Assembly (NCBI GenBank): GCA_013407085.1
Contig: JACCGJ010013627.1
Coordinates: 1-64,000, forward strand
Direction: 5' to 3'
Length of the DNA: 64,000 nucleotides
From: Atriophallophorus winterbourni
Taxonomy: Eukaryota > Platyhelminthes > Trematoda > Plagiorchiida > Microphallidae
Under the pieces are notes generated by a model. It was not told the DNA's origin. It was given only the letters and a program-made list of their open reading frames with translations, and ran no database searches. The translations under genes and the position numbers were made by a program. Of this stretch, positions 32,430 through 43,383 are shown one piece after another (positions within the stretch are counted from its first letter, which is position 1; every line of letters starts with the position of its first letter).

Positions 32430-33506
32430 TTGAATGACAATCAACTGTTCCAAAGACGGGAATCCTTATCAATCGTGGATGACTGTCTCATGTTTGGTGC
32501 TCGAGTCGTTATTCCCGCTGCTTTGCGTCAACGGGTAATATATCAATTTCATGCTGGACATCCGGGGCTCAATCGGATGAGAGCAATCGCTCGAAGTTTC
32601 GCCTACTGGCCAGGAATGGACGCTGATATCACCGAGTTTGTCAGGCGCTGTACCAAATGTCAACAAGCGGCAAAACTTCCTGCTCACGCAACACCGGTTC
32701 CGTGGCCTCGACCTGACAAAGCATGGTCGCGTATCCACATTGACTTTGCCGGCCCACTCAACGTAACCAACTACTTAGTCTTGGTAGACGCTTATTCGAA
32801 ATGGCCAGAAATCGTCCTGCTCTCTCCTGCCACAAGTTCAACCACAATCGTAGCACTCACTTCGCTATTCAGCCAACACGGAGTTCCCGACACCATTGTC
32901 TCAGATAATGGATCTCAATTCACATCAGCTTATTTTGCCAAATTCTGCAAGAAGAATCCAATTGAGCATATCCGGACTCCGATCTACCATCCCCAATTAA
33001 ACGGACAAGCGGAGAGGTTTGTCGACACATTCGAAAGAGCAATGCTTAAGTCTCGAGGGGAGGGGACTACCGTCGACAACTTGCAACGATTCCTGTTAGT
33101 ATACCGGACGACCCCACACGAATCCCTGATGAATAGTCAAACGCCAGCAGAGGCACTAATGGGTAGAAAACTTCGTACAGTCAATAACGCAATGGTCCCG
33201 AAGCCACCGCAACCTCAGGTTCATCAGCATCTCAGTCAGAGGAGCTTCAAAGTGGGATCCAGCGTCTATGCTCGTGATTATCGACAACGAAGAAACCCAT
33301 GGATCGAGGGCAAGGTTGTATTTCGGAGAGGTAGCGTCATGTTCGACATCCAAGTTGGAAACGACATTTGGATACGCCATCTCAATCAATTGAGACCAAG
33401 AGAAGGACAGTCGGAGTTAGAAACTGCGGAACCAGTGAATCTTCCGTTGGATCTTCTATTTGATACCTTCCAGCTCCCATCTCCTCCGGTTGAAATACCA
33501 CCTTAA
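32430..33506 (+). CDS. Integrase of the Mag-like Ty3/Gypsy element
   Basis: Integrase inserts the element cDNA. The 358-codon open part is intact: the HHCC zinc site (H41, H44, C74, C77), then the core with HIDFAGP (D105), VSDNGSQFTS (D159) and NGQAERF (E195), which gives a D,D-35-E spacing. The C-terminal part has FKVGSSVYARDY and WIRHLNQLRPR typical of this lineage. The frame is the same as Gag, so in an intact element one Gag-Pol product is expected. Here the methionine at 32430 follows a TAG and is not a real start; without protease and RT the element cannot act on its own. Confidence 0.85.
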   Translation: MNDNQLFQRRESLSIVDDCLMFGARVVIPAALRQRVIYQFHAGHPGLNRMRAIARSFAYWPGMDADITEFVRRCTKCQQAAKLPAHATPVPWPRPDKAWSRIHIDFAGPLNVTNYLVLVDAYSKWPEIVLLSPATSSTTIVALTSLFSQHGVPDTIVSDNGSQFTSAYFAKFCKKNPIEHIRTPIYHPQLNGQAERFVDTFERAMLKSRGEGTTVDNLQRFLLVYRTTPHESLMNSQTPAEALMGRKLRTVNNAMVPKPPQPQVHQHLSQRSFKVGSSVYARDYRQRRNPWIEGKVVFRRGSVMFDIQVGNDIWIRHLNQLRPREGQSELETAEPVNLPLDLLFDTFQLPSPPVEIPP

Positions 33507-33627
33507 AATATCGCTCTCGATCGCGCACTAGAACCGCGACGATGGACTAACCGGAGACGCAAGACTGTCGTATCAATTCAAGTGAACCCCAAGCTTTGTC
33601 GGTACTGAGTCACTTTTAAAAAGGAGG

Positions 33628-34021
33628 TAATGGGAAAAGACGTTTATTTTCCCTAAAAACGCAATATCTTTGAAGATATTACGATTCTATTATGACACTA
33701 TGTCAACATAGATTTGAATTATTTGGCGCGAAAAACATGATTATATTTTGATCATAACGTTTATAATTTGATCATATTCGCCCTTTATTCTCATTGGTCC
33801 ATCGAGTACTTGACGCGGTTTTAATGTGCTATTTTTCAAGGTTATTCCCTTTTACATTCTCAGCCTATATATATGGATGAGTAAGCCATGTTTGTTATTA
33901 TTGGAAGTGAGCCGCCATACGAACTTCTCTGAAGCTTTGGTCTTCTCTCTCAATAGTCGGTTGGGCAATATCGTGGGAAGCCTATCCGGTGCATTATTAG
34001 CTCCATATCAAGAACGTAACA
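33628..34021 (+). repeat. 3' LTR
   Basis: Near-identical to the 5' LTR, with single-base differences and a one-base length difference. The end GAACGTAACA is followed by the CATTC target duplication and then resumed monomer sequence. Confidence 0.85.
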
Positions 34022-34026
34022 CATTC

Positions 34027-34303
34027 ACTGATAAATAAGCCAGATATCACTTTTTTGTTATGAAAATGCATCGGAAATACTTAATGCTTGAACTACTATT
34101 ATAATTATAAAGTTAGATTGAAGTAATGTGTTGCTCACATCCCCCGAAATTACACTCCACTACCGGTTTCTGGCTGTTTGCCGTCATTAGGTGGAGATAG
34201 TAAGGTTAGGTTCAGTGAGCCTTAAAACAGTGGTAAAGTGGTAAACAAACTGATGCATAGGGTTCGTTCAGCGAACCACGATGTTCAAACACAGAATCAC
34301 ATA
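34027..34303. repeat. Monomer remainder and unassigned DNA
   Basis: 34027-34125 completes the ~185-bp monomer split by the LTR element. 34130-34303 shows no recognised feature. Confidence 0.55.
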
Positions 34304-34782
34304 GAGATTGAAATCACCCAATACCACTACACAGTTTTTCTGTAGCACGTGTTTCAGGACGGCTCTGAGGTTGTGATAAAAAGCGTCTTTTTCAGCAGGA
34401 GTCGCAGAGAACGTCTGCGCATAAACGTTTATTAACGTAATGGTACCGGTAATGCACCTCATATTTAGAGTCCAAATCCCTTCGCTCACGCTGCTGCTCG
34501 GTTCTGTTGCTTTTAGAAGGTAGTTTCGAACGGCAAACCCAACTCTATGAAGTCGAGGCTCATCAGAACCCCTTCCTTTCCAAAAAACGTGTAATCTATT
34601 TCTGTTAGCTTACCAGTGTCTGGTAATCGCGTCTCTGGTAGGGCGGCCACGTCAACATTTACTCTCTTTAACTCATTGTTAATCACAGCAGATTTTCTTA
34701 CGCCTCTGATATTCGAGACGTCGTCATGAAATCCAGGAAGCATGGAACGGACGTTCCAGGTTCCCAGTTTCAGAAATGACAT
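34304..34782 (-). pseudogene. RTE endonuclease domain, N-terminal fragment
   Basis: APE-type endonuclease start: LKLGTWNVRSMLPGFHDD (catalytic N region), then NVDVAALPETRLPDTGKL (E of the ETR motif). A frameshift near 34500 passes to IWTLNMRCITGTITLINVYA and NCVVVLGDFN (D and N of the GDFN motif), after which homology stops. The expected SDH end is absent. It is close to the copy at 40497-41234 and probably of the same family. Confidence 0.78.
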
Positions 34783-35606
34783 TTGTTTTTTAGTAGTTGG
34801 TTTCGCTGGTGCGGAAATAACAGCCTGCTCGTCGGTTGATTCCTAATCCCCATGCACCCAATGAGGATAGCAGACCGTGGCGAGACGGTACCATATTGGC
34901 TGGGGGCTGCCCAGCTTGAGGCGGGCGGTAGCCGTCCAATGAGACCTTAAAGTCTCTCCCACTGTCGGGAGCAGCTCCAGGCGCTGAGCTCCACACCAAT
35001 CGAGCCATAGCTTTTAACCGGTATCTGCTGCTTCCCGTGTTATTATCCGCAGAAGCGGAATGGAGTGTCTTCTTCATTAATGCGTTGTGATGTACGCCGG
35101 GGCAGTTCAAAGTGGAGAACTAGTTGTTGCCCATGCAGCAAGTGCTCCCTCTGCGCGGCACCACCGGAACCAAAGAATCAGCTAAGCTGATACGTTTGGA
35201 CAACGATGCCGTCGCAGAAGTTGGCAGGGCGAAGTTGTAAAGAACTTCGGACTGCCTAACGGGAATCCGGCTCCGGATTTTTCCTCGAGGTTGACTCCTG
35301 AAGCCTTTTCCATGATTGGATGTAGCCACAAGGCAGTGAAGGTTTGAGATAGTGGTGGAACGCCTTCATGGACTTACGAGCTAAACCAGCCCGAAGCATG
35401 CTGGTTATAAGGCGCCAGTCAGCCGCCTCCGCCCTTTCTCCTGTCAGTAGAAGCAGTTCCGCCGGGTCACACAGGACCACGCGTGCAGGCCAGGAGCTGG
35501 ACTTGGTTGTCAGAGGCTATAAGAGACGCGTGGCATTGGAGCATTTTTGGAATTGGGAGCTTATCCCCAAAACCGCCCCGGTTTTGACAACCTTGGAACC
35601 GGAGAA
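34304..35606 (-). mobile_element. RTE-clade LINE, 5' end (leader plus endonuclease start)
   Basis: Minus-strand RTE 5' part: a GC-richer leader of about 820 bp (35606-34783) followed by the endonuclease N-terminus. The leader start (TTCCAAGGTTGTC) recurs at the start of the SINE-like insert at 45681. The 3' part is missing from about 34304. It is unusual for a LINE to keep the 5' end and lose the 3' end, so later deletion or recombination is likely. The frame 35110-34790 in the leader has no motif. Confidence 0.7.
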
Positions 35607-35639
35607 TTAATGAGGGTTTGCCAAACATGGTGTTAAATC

Positions 35640-36250
35640 CTTTTCACCGCATAAGATGTATAAAGGAGGTGTGGTGCGGAATACTTAGGCCACCAGATGC
35701 AATTAGCGTGAAGATACGCGACAGGTATGCCGGTGGAATTCGCAGCCATCTTCGTATTGATTGTCGAGTAAAACGATCCAACACTCGAAACGTTTTCATG
35801 TGGATCACATCTAGACATATGCAATAGTGAAACTTTGGTATTGTATTTTAGCGCAAGATTTTTATTCCTTGTTGTGGCTTTAGTGGCTCCTAACTAAAAT
35901 TGTACACATAACCTTGATATTCCAGAAAAAGATTGATTAGAGATTTTCCATGAAGGGTGAAATAAACGCCAAGATAGCGAAGGTTATTCACCACATGTAG
36001 CGCCTTGATTTCATTGCCAGATATTTTTACGTTAGCCCGTACCACAGCAGTTACATGTTGTTATTTGCTCACCACCAGATTCAACACACCGCTTCTCGAA
36101 AAACTGGCTTTTAATCCAGCCTAACCTGATGCCAGGAAAAGTTTTTTAAGTTTTGCTGTGAGATCTGTTATGGAACTAGAAAATAGCAGCAGGTCATCTG
36201 CATAAGCGATTAAATCGATTGGCTGGCTCACATTTTCTCGAGCACCCATT
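35640..36250 (-). pseudogene. R2-clade LINE RT fragment
   Basis: The third R2-clade copy, equivalent to 3180-3780. The minus-strand reading at about 36193-36204 gives YADD, so this copy keeps the canonical motif C that the other two changed to HADD. SITDLTAKLKK follows and then decayed thumb residues; the ASGGLSI-type end is near 35690. It is joined on its right to the same monomer fragment and PLE-type repeat as the 3.2-kb copy. Confidence 0.65.
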
Positions 36251-37440
36251 CTGACATATCATGTTCTCCGTTGATTTCCCTATTGTGCTGATAGATGAAG
36301 ATAAACTGTATTACTTCCAAATAATTATGGAACAGTATAGAAAATTCCTAACGTTTCAAGATGCAAGATTCGTGGCGAAAAATGCAAATAGCTGTACAAT
36401 ACATAGGATATACTTATAAAAGTTAATCAAATCGTTACTTGAACGCATTCATATCCACCATCCTAATGATCTTTTAGCCAAGTCCTTGTGACGAGTTGTG
36501 TAGAACAATGTGAACGGCTGAAAACGCAGCCACACGTTTTAGTTGATATCCTGTGTCAGTCAAATTGGCTGTAATCGGACTAATCACCCCATCGGGGGTG
36601 ATAATCAAAACACGAAACATAATTTAATAAACACTCATATCCACCATCTACAGCAACATTTTTCCTTTACCGAATTCACGTCATAATGGGTAAAAAGACA
36701 AATTGATCCGGTATTTTCTAAGCAACTTTAAACCATTGGGGTTTCCTTTAGCTGTTGAGTGATAAGTCGGCAGAGGGCGACAGAGTGCTACTTCATTGTG
36801 TTTCACGTATACACGATGAGATTTGAGCTGACGAACGTCCCCGATCTCTCTCAAAGTTCAATTACATGTCAATGGCTAAACGATATATCCAAAACATTTT
36901 CAAATACATGTTTAAAATTTACACCTTTTAAAACAACCGCTCTCGGGCAACATATGTGGTGTTCACTCATTCGATTAGCTCACAACGATGCCTAATACAC
37001 TTTGCATTACCGATTTTGAAGAGCCTAGAAATTTTCATCATAACTCACCATGGTTCAAAGCAATTAGAATATGATCTGGAAGGGTTTCGCATTATGTTTT
37101 GCAAGTAATTGAAATTATTTTTCTATTGAGTAATATTATATTTCTATCAAAGCTCATATGGAATTTTAGAGGTATATCAAATGACTGTTACTGATTCAAC
37201 TTATTTCGAAAACGCAGAAAAGCCGGTAATCAAATGATCGATTCCCGTTTACAATATTATCATGATTTATCTTTCGATTATTGATCACGTGTGTTCATGA
37301 TGAGTGTTTTGACCAAAACTCATATGACTGCAATTATTTGCTGCTTGAAATACAGCCAATGCTAGTTAAAACGGCGTTAAAAATTTAAGATTGACTTTTG
37401 CCAATGATTCGAGATTCAAGAATGTTTTGTATAAATGTTT
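36251..37440. repeat. PLE-terminal-type repeat unit
   Basis: No gene. Collinear with 3781-4960, including the leading monomer fragment, the GGGGGTGATAATCAAAACACG part and the CACGTG box (about 37190-37320). Confidence 0.7.
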
Positions 37441-37930
37441 ACAATACAAACAGTATTTTAAATCTTTGTATATTCTATGAAGTTTCGATGACCAAATGTA
37501 AGTTATAACTTGATTCCTCATATATCCACGCATTTAAATTTGTTTAAAATGAGATATTATCTATTCGTCTTAGATTTGATGTGATTACCCAAATACAAGT
37601 GGTATACTCATATTGCGAATACTACTGAAAATACTAGTTGAAATATCTAGTTTATTCTATACATTCTCTTAACAAATTAAAAGTACTTAGTTATATATTG
37701 ACGCATAAATGACATTACGGACAAAATAGAATGACATTTATTCTCGCGCATTCGATGTCTTTCGATTAAAAACATTTTATATAATTATACTAGGTTTACT
37801 AATAAAATAGTAGTCCAATTATATATTTTGACATTTACACTTCCATAAAGTATGAGGAGAAATAAATGTTTTCTTCTTTAATCAAACCAGTGGAAAAAAC
37901 CGTTAACATCAGAGATGGAATCTTAACTCC
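37441..37930 (-). repeat. ~185-bp monomers, reverse orientation
   Basis: No gene. About two and a half reverse monomers, ending at 37930 in a direct switch to forward monomers. The switch resembles those at about 10640 and 53280. Confidence 0.65.
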
Positions 37931-38880
37931 TTAAATTCAAATCAACATCGATTTTAGTAGTAAACCTAATATGCGATATGCAATTGTATTATAGTGGATG
38001 ACCTCGAAACTGTGAGAATAAAAGCAATTTTATTTCGTCCGTACTGTTTACTACAGCGCCAATTGGTAAATGAGCAAGGTGACACCTAACACTTTGTATG
38101 GAAATGTATAGAAATTGGTAAATGTTTAAACTACTATTTTCAGTAATAAACGAAATACAAGTATACCACTCGTTTTTGATAAAGACATTGAATCTGTGAA
38201 TAAAAAAGGATATCTCATATTCAAAATTTTCAGTGCGTGAATAGATGAGGATTCAAGGTATCACTTACATTTCGTCATGGAAAATTTCGAGGATTTAAAG
38301 ATTGTTTTAATTACTACTTTTATTGTAAACTTAAATTAAGATTAGTAGTGGTTTATATTCAGGGCTCGGAATGTGTGTAGAATTATTGACATCATGTGTG
38401 ATCCGTTATGTATCCTTCAACGTTGATAGAAGAAGAAGAAATGTAACAGTTCCTATAGGTGGTATATATGTGTTGATAATGCTTACTATATGGATGTTGT
38501 TTATGCTATTCGTTCTTGAGTAGAAGAATTCAAATGCGGTACGATAATATGCCATCTCATGTTCTCTGTTTTTTCTACAGATTCGATAGTAAAAGAAGAA
38601 CAGTATCACTTCATTTTGTTTATAGCATCTTATATAATATAACGTATTATAAAAACTGCTTATTTGTAGTGTACCTAGTTTGTGTTTACCAATAGTATTA
38701 CAGCGGAAGACCTCGAATCTGTGAGAATACATGTCATATTTTTCTTCCGTGGTGTTTCCAACAACCACAATAGATAAATAAGCAAGGTGACACTTAACAT
38801 TTTGTATGGACATGTATCGAAAATAGTAAATGTTTTAACTACTTTTTCATTTTTCACCTAATGGCAATAGCATCTGATTA
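37931..38880 (+). repeat. ~185-bp monomer array, forward
   Basis: No gene. Five monomers in the order seen at 10640-11520, diverged from it. The 135-codon minus frame 38813-38406 runs through monomers and is a by-product of their composition. Confidence 0.65.
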
Positions 38881-39300
38881 GTTTGGAACGCAATCAGGTT
38901 ACAATATTGACGAGGCCTAAACCTCCACCATATGGCTCTTGGCACTGCTACGGATGAATAATAATTACGGTAGACTTTTGCATATTTTTATTGGATGTTG
39001 TAACCTTGTTTTTCTTTATGCATAATTGTCGCACGTTCCGCTGTTAAATTTGAAGCTGATCGGTTTCACGCTGTGCTGCATAAACAGGCCGATTACTTTC
39101 ATCTTTGTCTACCGGAATTGACAACCCTAGAATTTTAATTGGCTGTTTAGTGCGAAAACCAATTAGATGTGGTGGTTGAAGTGCTATTTAATAATGTTCC
39201 CCGTTCTCACTAAGAACCTAGATCTGACAAAGCTTACGTGTGGAAAGTAAAACTTAACCCAAAATTGCTCTTGCCTTTTTATGACGAGACCTTAAGACAT
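38881..39300 (+). repeat. Penelope-like tail relic
   Basis: Homologue of 12291-12660. It goes further at its right end: 39225-39275 keeps TCTGACAAAGCTTACGTGTG and AAGTAAAACTTAACCC, a decayed hammerhead core. Confidence 0.6.
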
Positions 39301-39325
39301 TTACTTACGCACGCGAAGTGAATGC

Positions 39326-39830
39326 ATGCATTTCAACTTGAACCGGCTGAGAGCACAAACAATGGTGCGCGAAGTTCTAATCCGTGGCCTGCAGTTTGCG
39401 CATGATGCAGCAATCAATGCTCAATCCCAAGAACACATCCAGTTGCTAGTGGATTGTTTTACATCGTTATGCAAAGTATTTGGGATTACAATCAGCATAA
39501 GGAAGACCAGTATCCTTGGTAAAGCGATTTTATTATCTCAATCATCAATGTGAGAATCAGTCAGCTTGAACCAGTACATCTTTTCACATATCTTGGTTCA
39601 ACCATTGTGGATAACCTCTCGATAAACACAGATATTAATGATGATGATGTCCCTATTGAACTCTCGTGCATTAGGCAAACGCAATTTTACTGTAAATACG
39701 CATGACGGTATACAACGCATGCTTACTTAATGCTTCAATGTAAGGCAGTGAAACCTGAACCACACACGCATGACACAAACGGAAGTTAGATATATTCATC
39801 TACGAAGCATCTGTCGTACACTGAACAGCG
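39326..39830 (+). pseudogene. RTE-clade RT fragment
   Basis: Resembles RTE reverse transcriptase around motif C: FNLNRLRAQTMVREVLIRGL, then FAHDAAINAQSQEHIQ, where FAHDAA replaces the usual FADDAA, so the catalytic Asp pair is lost. Next come LCKVFGITISIRKTSILG and, in another frame, VHLFTYLGSTI with a rest of decayed RT to about 39830. The flanking DNA on the right is monomer sequence. Confidence 0.72.
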
Positions 39831-39837
39831 TCAATAG

Positions 39838-40097
39838 GTAAATAAGCAAGGTGATACTTAACACTTTGTATCAAAATGTATAGAAATTGGTAAATGTTTG
39901 AACTATTATTTTTAGTAATAAACGAAATACAAGTATACCACTCGTTTTTGATAAAGACATTGAATCTGTGAATAAAAAAGGACATCTCATATTCAAAATT
40001 TTCAGTGCGTGAATAGATGAGGATTCAAGGTATCACTTACATTTAATCATGAAAAATTTATAAGATATAGAGATTGTTTTAATTACTACTTTTATTG
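39838..40097 (+). repeat. ~185-bp monomers before the RTE insertion
   Basis: No gene. One and a half monomers, near-identical to 38050-38325. The last ten bases ACTTTTATTG are the target duplication of the next element. Confidence 0.7.
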
Positions 40098-40159
40098 TTG
40101 TTGTTGTTGGCCTCCGTCGGTCGATGTCGACCATGGATGCACATCACATCGCATGAATT

Positions 40160-40490
40160 TCATGTTTTGAAACTTTTTGAATGACTAAACAGTCCGATTC
40201 GGGAGGAACAATCTCTCCCGCAGCGCTTGCAACGATAGTCAGAACGCTGTTGTATTGCATCAGTTGCACGCCGGCGGCGTGATCTGCGTCCAGCTGCCAG
40301 GAGCTGTATCTGCTTCTCCCCGGCTTGCAGTCGACGCTTCACACAATGCCTCCAAAGTGAGCGGTCAAGAGCAAGTTATTCCCAGCTTGCGGGGTCAATG
40401 TCAAGAGCCTTCATATCTCTTTTGCAAACATCTTTGTATCGCAAGTGCGGTCTGCCCAATGGTCGACTTCCTCATTGCAACTCACCGTAG
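40160..40490 (-). pseudogene. RTE polyprotein C-terminus
   Basis: Same part as 73-471: basic region with KRRLQAGEKQIQLLAA and terminal CKRCGRDCSSRIGLFSH. The upstream boundary is the inversion junction at about 40490, in the coding part for YGELQLGS. A stop breaks the frame upstream of 40342. Confidence 0.8.
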
Positions 40491-40496
40491 ACCAGT

Positions 40497-41234
40497 CAGT
40501 TCTGAAACTTGGAACCTGGAACGTCCGGTCCATGCTTCCATGATTTCATGACGACGTCTCGAATATCAGAGGCGTTAGAAAGTCCGCCGTGAATAACAAT
40601 GAGCTAAAGAGGCTGAATGTCGACGTGGCTGCCCTAAAAGAGACGCGATTACCAGACACTGGTAAGCTAACAGAAAGAGATTACACATTCTTTTGGAAAG
40701 GAAGAGGTTCCGATGAGCCTCGACTGCATGGAGTTGGGTTTGCCGTGCGAAACGACATAGTAAAAGCAACAGAACCGATCAGCAGCGGGAGCGAACGGAT
40801 TTGGACTCTAAATCTGAGGTGCATTACTAGTACCATTACGTTGGTCAACGTTTATGCACCGACGCTCTCTGCGACGCCTGCTTAAAGAAACGCTTTTTAT
40901 CATAACCTCAGAGCCGTCCTGAAACACGTGCCACAGAAAAACTGTGTAGTTGTATTGGGTGATTTCAATGCCAGAGTTGGTGCAGATTACGAGTCTTGGC
41001 AAAACTGTCTCGGAAGGTTCGGTGTTGGTAAAACCAATGAAAATGGGCAACGCCTTTTAGAATTGTGCACACAGTTCAATCTTTGTGTCAGTAACACTTT
41101 CTTTCAAACAAAACCACAGCATAAAGTCTCTTGGAATCATCCTCGCTCTAAGCATTGGCATCAGCTTGATCTTATTCTTGTTAAGCGTACTAATATAGGA
41201 AGCGTGCTCCTCACCAGATCATATCAAAGCGCAG
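40497..41234 (+). pseudogene. RTE endonuclease domain (inverted 5' segment)
   Basis: APE-type endonuclease: LKLGTWNVRSML, then after a stop ELKRLNVDVAALKETRLP (E of ETR), GVGFAVRNDI, TITLVNVYAPT, a stop near 40885, NCVVVLGDFNARVGAD (GDFN motif complete), RFGVGKTNENGQRLLELC and LDLILVKR. The final SDH residues (S-DH-equivalent YQSADF) are just at the breakpoint. It was the 5'-proximal cDNA piece in the twin-primed insertion. Confidence 0.85.
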
Positions 41235-41244
41235 ACTTTTATTG

Positions 41245-41590
41245 TAAACTTAAATTAAGATTAGTAGTGGTTTATATTCGGGACTCGGAATGTGTGTAGA
41301 GTTATTAACATTATGTGTGATCCGTTGTGTATAATTTAACGTTGATTGATGAAGAAAAACCTTAAAATTTCTTATTGGTTATGAATATGTATAGATAATA
41401 CTTAATACTTAGTTTATATTTACACCATTTCTCTTTGAGTAGAACAATAATATACCATTTCATGTTCTGCGTTTGTTACACAGATTAGATAGTACTAGAA
41501 ACAGTGTATCACTTCATATTGTTTATGTTACTTTAGTTAATATAACATATCATAAAAACGCCTTGTATTGAACATTGAAAAACATTCAAT
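41245..41590 (+). repeat. ~185-bp monomers after the RTE insertion
   Basis: No gene. The array interrupted at 40097 resumes in register and follows the order of 38326-38660. Confidence 0.7.
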
Positions 41591-41653
41591 ATACTTTTCG
41601 GTATGCCATATCAAACTCAATAGTAAGCGATTAAGATAATTGAAATATTCAAA

Positions 41654-41880
41654 TTGTTTGTGGTCAAAATCGAGCAAGGATTACGAGAAATTACCGGACC
41701 CATAATGTTGGTACCCCATTCCCACCTGAATTGTAGAAGTTATTTCAATTCTGTCCGTCTGTCTGTCTGTTTCACTTTAAAATGTGTACATTCTACTGTT
41801 GCTCGTTCAACGAGATTGCATAGATTTAAAACGAAATAAGACGAATTTTTATCGATTTATTCGTTTTCCGAACACTTATA
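41654..41880 (+). pseudogene. LINE RT C-terminal tail relic
   Basis: Sister of 769-1020, with a (GTCT/CTGT) expansion at about 41756-41772 (TCCGTCTGTCTGTCTGTT) and a stop after FKTK. The preceding 60 bp and following 220 bp also match 690-768 and 1021-1200. Confidence 0.6.
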
Positions 41881-42102
41881 TACTGCTTATTCTAATTCCT
41901 AATCTCGTTTATACACTTACATTTCATTTTTTACCATCCTGTGGTTGTTGTTAAGCTTGTTGCTTATTAGATCATTAAAACTTTGAATTACCATGAATAA
42001 CCTTGATCATTGAACGGAAATCAATTTTACGTGATTTCGATTAACTGCTGCAGTCGATGTTGACCATGGCAATAGGTGATAACGAAACGATGTTTGTGAG
42101 CG

Positions 42103-42370
42103 TGTAGCGGTTGATCCAACGGAGATTTCACCACGATCGAAGTACGTCTCTGATTATTGAACACAATAAACTGGAACACAGTTCGCAACGAATAACAGCG
42201 TACAAATCTCAGGCAGTCAAACGCGATATACTTGTCCCAAAGCAGAACACGAGCGCGGCGTAAATCGTATATTCAAAATTGTGTACATATTTACATGTAT
42301 CATTAAAACAAAACAATAATGAAATATGCAGGATTATTGTAATAAAATATACAATGATGAAAACACCATA
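42103..42370 (-). repeat. 3' LTR of the CsRn1-like element
   Basis: Plus-strand borders TGTAGCGG and CACCATA. Same length as the other LTR, with scattered substitutions. Confidence 0.85.
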
Positions 42371-42425
42371 ATACCCCCTCCCTAGAGCGTTAGAAGAGAA
42401 TGAAACGCTCGAAACGAAAATATTG

Positions 42426-43340
42426 TTAATCCGCGTAGTCTGCAAGGTTTGCAGGCCACCTGATTCTTTGGCCAGATCGAGTTTTGTGAATTGGAGAGGG
42501 TGAGTCAGATGATGGAAGAGAGCGTTTACATGGTTGGGTTGATTGGGTCGACTGATAAGTGGGTGGGGTTGAAAGGAAAAGGTCAACATCCAGGGTACCA
42601 TTTGGGGTGTGAACGACTGGAGGCGGTGTTTCATCGCAGACTGGTTCGATAAAAGCTGCTTTCAATCGATCAATTGCAACAGTATCTTGAGAACCATTTC
42701 GTTCGATGACGAAGTATTTGTCACAGCGGCTGACGACTTTGAAGGGACCGGTGTATGGGGCTTGCAGGGGTTTGCGCGTATGATCAGTTCAAACAAAAAC
42801 AAAAGATCACGAATACAAATCACTTGGTAAGTTAACGTTACGGGTGTATAGGCGAGTGGGGGTAGCACGTAATTGACGCATGAAGGAGCGTAAGCGATTA
42901 ACATAGTGAGGATTAGTAATGTCAGCTGCAACGTCAGGGGATGCGATTAATTCAACTAGGAGACGGAGTGGTGTACCGTAAACTATCTCTGCTGCAGAAC
43001 ATCAAAGATCTCCTTTGACGGTAGCATGTATATCAAGAAGGATCACTGGCAGGTTATCTGCCCAGTTTTCGCTATTACCATGTGACATCAGTGCTGCTTT
43101 CAGTTGTCGGTGGAACCGTTCAACAAGTCTGTTCGCGCAAGGATGATAGGCTGTGGTTTTGATGTGGTTAAAGCCGAGGAGTATAGTCAACTCTCGAAAA
43201 AGGGTAGATCGGAACTGTGATCAACGATCAGTAGTAACAGTAGATGGAACACCGTAATTACTTATCCAGTATTGTGGAAAGTTTTTCGCTAGGGTCTCAG
43301 CTGTAATATTTTTTGCGGTTTATTGCGTTCAATAATCAGA
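42426..43340 (-). pseudogene. CsRn1-type Pol: late integrase and C-terminus, broken
   Basis: On the minus strand, after the leader, the frame reads ITAETLAKNF and VPSTVTTDR, the second Asp region of the integrase core, then LLGFNHIKTTAYHPCANRLV and VERFHRQLKAAL, which holds the catalytic Glu. NLPVILLDIHA and a stop at 43002 follow. Further pieces give NRLRSFMRQLRATP and, after stops, KPLQAPYTGPFKVVSR (the GPY/F-type region) and RLKAAFIEPVCDE. The C-terminal basic tail (KTRSGQRIRWPANL) ends at a stop at 42426, as is typical for this clade. The first Asp and zinc site are missing. Confidence 0.8.
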
Positions 43341-43362
43341 GACGTACTTTGTTAGTGGTGAA

Positions 43363-43380
43363 ATCACGTCGGGCTCACCA
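43363..43380 (-). other. Primer-binding site, probably tRNA-Trp type
   Basis: Minus-strand TGGTGAGCCCGACGTGAT lies 3 nt inside the 5' LTR. CsRn1-clade elements are described as using tRNA-Trp, whose 3' end gives a TGGTGACCCCGACGTG-type site; one base differs here. Confidence 0.65.
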
Positions 43381-43383
43381 ATT

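Larger units (their letters stand above)
30836..34021 (+). mobile_element. Ty3/Gypsy (Mag-like) LTR retrotransposon, internally deleted
   Basis: A 3.2-kb element with two ~395-bp LTRs and a 5-bp target duplication CATTC (30831-30835 and 34022-34026). Joining the flanks gives TTTCCTAATGCATTCACTGATAAATAAG-type sequence that follows the ~185-bp monomer consensus, so the empty site is confirmed. The internal region has gag and the end of pol (integrase) only; protease, RT and RNase H are missing. The two coding parts lie in one frame, interrupted by two stops. A purine tract AAAAAGGAGG (33618-33627) precedes the 3' LTR. The LTRs differ at few sites, so the insertion is fairly recent. Confidence 0.88.
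40098..41234 (-). mobile_element. RTE-clade LINE with twin-priming inversion
   Basis: A 1.14-kb RTE insertion flanked by the 10-bp target duplication ACTTTTATTG (40088-40097 and 41235-41244). The uninterrupted site is at 38318-38340. Left part (40098-about 40490): 3' end on the minus strand with the CAA tail, 3' UTR and C-terminus. Right part (about 40495-41234): endonuclease region on the plus strand. A 5' segment inverted relative to the 3' segment with the middle lost is the classical product of twin priming. Confidence 0.88.

Noticed and set aside
34790..35110. 106-codon minus-strand frame upstream of the RTE endonuclease
   Set aside because: It lies in the RTE leader; the related SINE-like leader at 45.7-46.1 kb does not keep the frame.
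38406..38813. 135-codon minus-strand frame
   Set aside because: It crosses several repeat monomers, has no motif and no counterpart frame in related arrays.
42209..42634. 141-codon minus-strand frame
   Set aside because: Overlaps the 3' LTR and reads the integrase tail region in a wrong frame; the real frame ends at 42426.
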